Assembly (NCBI RefSeq): GCF_900091655.1 | Contig: NZ_LT594621.1 | Span: 2,810,532-2,874,531, forward strand | Length of the DNA stretch: 64,000 bases | From: Culturomica massiliensis | GTDB taxonomy: Bacteria > Bacteroidota > Bacteroidia > Bacteroidales > Marinifilaceae | Direction: 5' to 3' | In this document: positions 61,934 through 64,000 of the stretch, in pieces | How positions within the stretch are numbered: the first letter of the stretch is position 1 | Layout: every line of letters starts with the position of its first letter | Program-made: the position numbers and the translations under genes | The notes under the pieces: model-generated | What the model was told of the DNA's origin: nothing | The model's database searches: none | The model's input: the letters and a program-made list of their open reading frames with translations, nothing else

Positions 61934-63826
61934 ATGAAAAAAGCAGATAACAACTTTTTATCAGAACTGATGACAAAGGCCAATATGGGGTGGTGGGAAG
62001 CTGATTTAGAAAGCCAAAACTATATTTGCTCCGGATATATCTCGACATTGCTGGGATTAAAAGAAGACGGGGTTATCAGTTTCGACGACTTTAATAAACG
62101 CATAATCAAGGAAGAACAACACCATACAACGGTACATTCTTTTGACAACAACCAACAAATACCTGAAGTTGTTTATTTGCTGGATACCTGTAAGGGGGCA
62201 ATTTGGATACGCAGTAAAATCTGTTTTCAAAGAACCGATGAAAACGGGAAAAATAAAATTTACGGTATAGCAGAAGCCCAGGACGGTCCTGATATGGCAT
62301 CGGCATATCAAGCTTTGCAACGCAGTGAGCAAATTTTATACAACATATACAAGAATTTACCTGTCGGGATCGAATTATATGACAAGGACGGAATTCTGGT
62401 CGACTTAAACAATAAAGAACTGGATTTGTTTTATCTGGAGCGGAAAGAAGATTTATTGGGAATCAATATTTTTGACAACCCGATTTTTCCGGAAGAAATG
62501 AAAGAGAAGCTGAAGAAGAAAGAGGATGCAGATTTTACTTTCCGTTACGATTTCTCAAAAATCAACGGATATTATAAAACGAGGAAAAAGACAGGTACAA
62601 TCGATCTTGTTACGAAAGTGACGGTTCTGTATGACAATAAAGGAAATCCGATCAACTATTTACTGATTAATGCAGATAAAACGGAAACAACCATTGCCTA
62701 CAATAAAATACAGGAATTCGAAAGTTATTTTGAACTCGTAGGGGATTATGCCAAGGTGGGATACGCCAATTGCAATATTTTGACGAATGAAGGCTATGCT
62801 TTAAAGAGCTGGTATAAAAATATCGGGGAACAAGAAGGACGCCCGCTATCGGAAATCATCGGCATTTACGAGCATTTTCATTCCGAAGACCGGGCTGTGA
62901 TCAATCAATTCATCAGCGATGTAAAAAAAGGGCAAGGCAACAAGCTGAGTCGTGAGGTAAGAGTTATCAGAGAAGACGGAAGTTATACATGGACACACGT
63001 CAATCTGCTACTGAACAAATATGCTCCACAAGATCATATCATCGAAATTATCTCTATCAATTATGATATTACCGAGTTAAAGAAAACAGAAGAACAACTT
63101 ATCAAGGCCAAAAATAAAGCAGAACAATCCGACAGGTTGAAATCTGCCTTTCTCGCTAATATCAGTCACGAAATCCGTACCCCGTTGAATGCCATCGTCG
63201 GTTTTTCAAGTCTGCTCCCGAACCTGACCGATACGGAAGAACTCGAACTCTATTATACATTGATAGACCAGAATAATAATTTATTACTCAAATTACTCAA
63301 TGATATTCTGGATTTTTCTAAAATAGAAGCCGGTCACACGGAACTTCACCCGGATTGGTTCAATTTATCGGATTTGATTGCTGAAACGATCGTTGAAAAC
63401 ACGCCCCATACTCCTCCCAATGTAAAACTTTTGTCTAAAATTCCAAAGCAGGACTATATCGTCGAACTTGACAGGCTTCAAACCAAACAAATCCTGAATA
63501 AGCTCATCTCTAATGCCCAAAAGAATACAATTCAAGGCCATATAGAAATCTCATATAAAACGAATAAGCAAAATGTCCAAATAAATGTTACGGACACAGG
63601 ACACGGTATTCCGAAAGACAAATTAAAAATCATTTTCGAAAGATTTGAGAAACTGGATCCCTTCGCACAAGGTGTCGGGTTAGGGCTACCTATCATCAAA
63701 TCCATCGTCGATATGATGAAAGGGAATATCACTGTTGACTCAAAAGTCGGAGCCGGCAGTACATTTAAAGTAACATTACCTTGCCGGATCAAAAAAGCAA
63801 ACGAGTCGGTATCAGGCAATTTTTAA
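61934..63826 (+). CDS. PAS-domain sensor histidine kinase
   Basis: A 630-residue kinase without membrane segments, so probably cytoplasmic. It has three PAS-like regions (about 10-115, 130-255 and 265-385; for example GYANCNILTNEGYALKSWYK and VRVIREDGSYTWTHVNLLL), a short coiled coil, the dimerisation domain with SDRLKSAFLANISHEIRTPL (H-box) and the ATPase domain with NKLISNAQKNT (N-box), DTGHGIP (G1), FERFEKLD and VGLGLPI (G2). No receiver domain is attached and no partner regulator is visible before the window ends. The last ~170 bp show no gene. Confidence 0.9.
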   Translation: MKKADNNFLSELMTKANMGWWEADLESQNYICSGYISTLLGLKEDGVISFDDFNKRIIKEEQHHTTVHSFDNNQQIPEVVYLLDTCKGAIWIRSKICFQRTDENGKNKIYGIAEAQDGPDMASAYQALQRSEQILYNIYKNLPVGIELYDKDGILVDLNNKELDLFYLERKEDLLGINIFDNPIFPEEMKEKLKKKEDADFTFRYDFSKINGYYKTRKKTGTIDLVTKVTVLYDNKGNPINYLLINADKTETTIAYNKIQEFESYFELVGDYAKVGYANCNILTNEGYALKSWYKNIGEQEGRPLSEIIGIYEHFHSEDRAVINQFISDVKKGQGNKLSREVRVIREDGSYTWTHVNLLLNKYAPQDHIIEIISINYDITELKKTEEQLIKAKNKAEQSDRLKSAFLANISHEIRTPLNAIVGFSSLLPNLTDTEELELYYTLIDQNNNLLLKLLNDILDFSKIEAGHTELHPDWFNLSDLIAETIVENTPHTPPNVKLLSKIPKQDYIVELDRLQTKQILNKLISNAQKNTIQGHIEISYKTNKQNVQINVTDTGHGIPKDKLKIIFERFEKLDPFAQGVGLGLPIIKSIVDMMKGNITVDSKVGAGSTFKVTLPCRIKKANESVSGNF

Positions 63827-64000
63827 GCCGGAAATAATTACCGAATGTACATCACATCATTTTCAGGCCATGAGACTCCGTTCTGCCTGTAAGTGCAGCG
63901 CCGAATTAAAACGAAGCAGATATCCGGAGAAAATACACTCAATGATTACAGTGCAATTTACCGTATTTACCAATCAGGCCGCAGTAAATAAAACTTAAAG

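Overview
The window looks like a Bacteroidales chromosome, perhaps Odoribacter- or Butyricimonas-like; the genus is a guess. The evidence is promoters of the Bacteroidetes type (TTTG, about 19 bp, TAnnTTTG), starts without clear Shine-Dalgarno sequences, an S46 dipeptidyl-peptidase, M56/TonB fusion proteins, and many lipoproteins and Q-ending signal peptides. No rRNA, CRISPR array, prophage or intact insertion sequence was seen.

Layout. 1-4.4 kb: the end of a secreted Rhs-type toxin locus with a candidate lipoprotein immunity partner, then a truncated copy of the 5' end of a chromate-transporter gene, a small secreted protein, and an intact pair of half-size chromate (CHR) transporters. 4.5-5.5 kb: a metallo-beta-lactamase-fold hydrolase. 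5.8-11.6 kb: a complete tripartite RND efflux operon on the minus strand. 11.8-14.7 kb: a membrane protein and an ABC-F ATPase whose promoter lies between 19-bp perfect inverted repeats. 15.1-25.9 kb: a second RND system whose outer-membrane gene is separated from its adaptor and pump genes by six opposite-strand regulatory or membrane genes (LytTR regulator, LytS-type kinase, membrane protein, lipoprotein, probable anti-sigma factor, ECF sigma factor).

26-31 kb: an S41 peptidase, a gene-poor stretch with decayed coding sequence, a tandem pair of CPBP-family membrane proteins, a TPR remnant and an S9-like peptidase. 31.9-37.6 kb: an ECF sigma/anti-sigma/DUF4252 operon, a DUF6624 protein, and a BlaI-BlaR1-like pair with two visible operators. 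The BlaR1-like protein and the DUF4252 protein both end in tails that resemble TonB-receptor plug domains. 37.7-54.6 kb is mostly housekeeping: ilvE, S46 peptidase, rlmN, rmuC, a second CHR pair, a MORN-repeat protein, M23 peptidase, CstA, RNase R, threonine dehydrogenase, RNase HI. 55.5-58 kb: an ORF6N protein, tRNA-Val, a TonB-C protein, a candidate small RNA, folB and tRNA-Cys. 58.2-61.9 kb is a small island of decayed genes (ATPase, helicase pieces, IS200-type transposase) around an intact hipBA toxin-antitoxin pair bracketed by direct repeats. 62-63.8 kb: a PAS sensor kinase.

A conspicuous feature of the whole window is a dispersed intergenic repeat built on GATTTACGATT/AATCGTAAATC arms, present in about ten gaps, some of them inside operons. 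The most interesting signals are this repeat family, the Rhs/chromate-transporter duplication, the plug-like tails on signalling proteins, the BlaI operator/promoter arrangement and the candidate small RNA.
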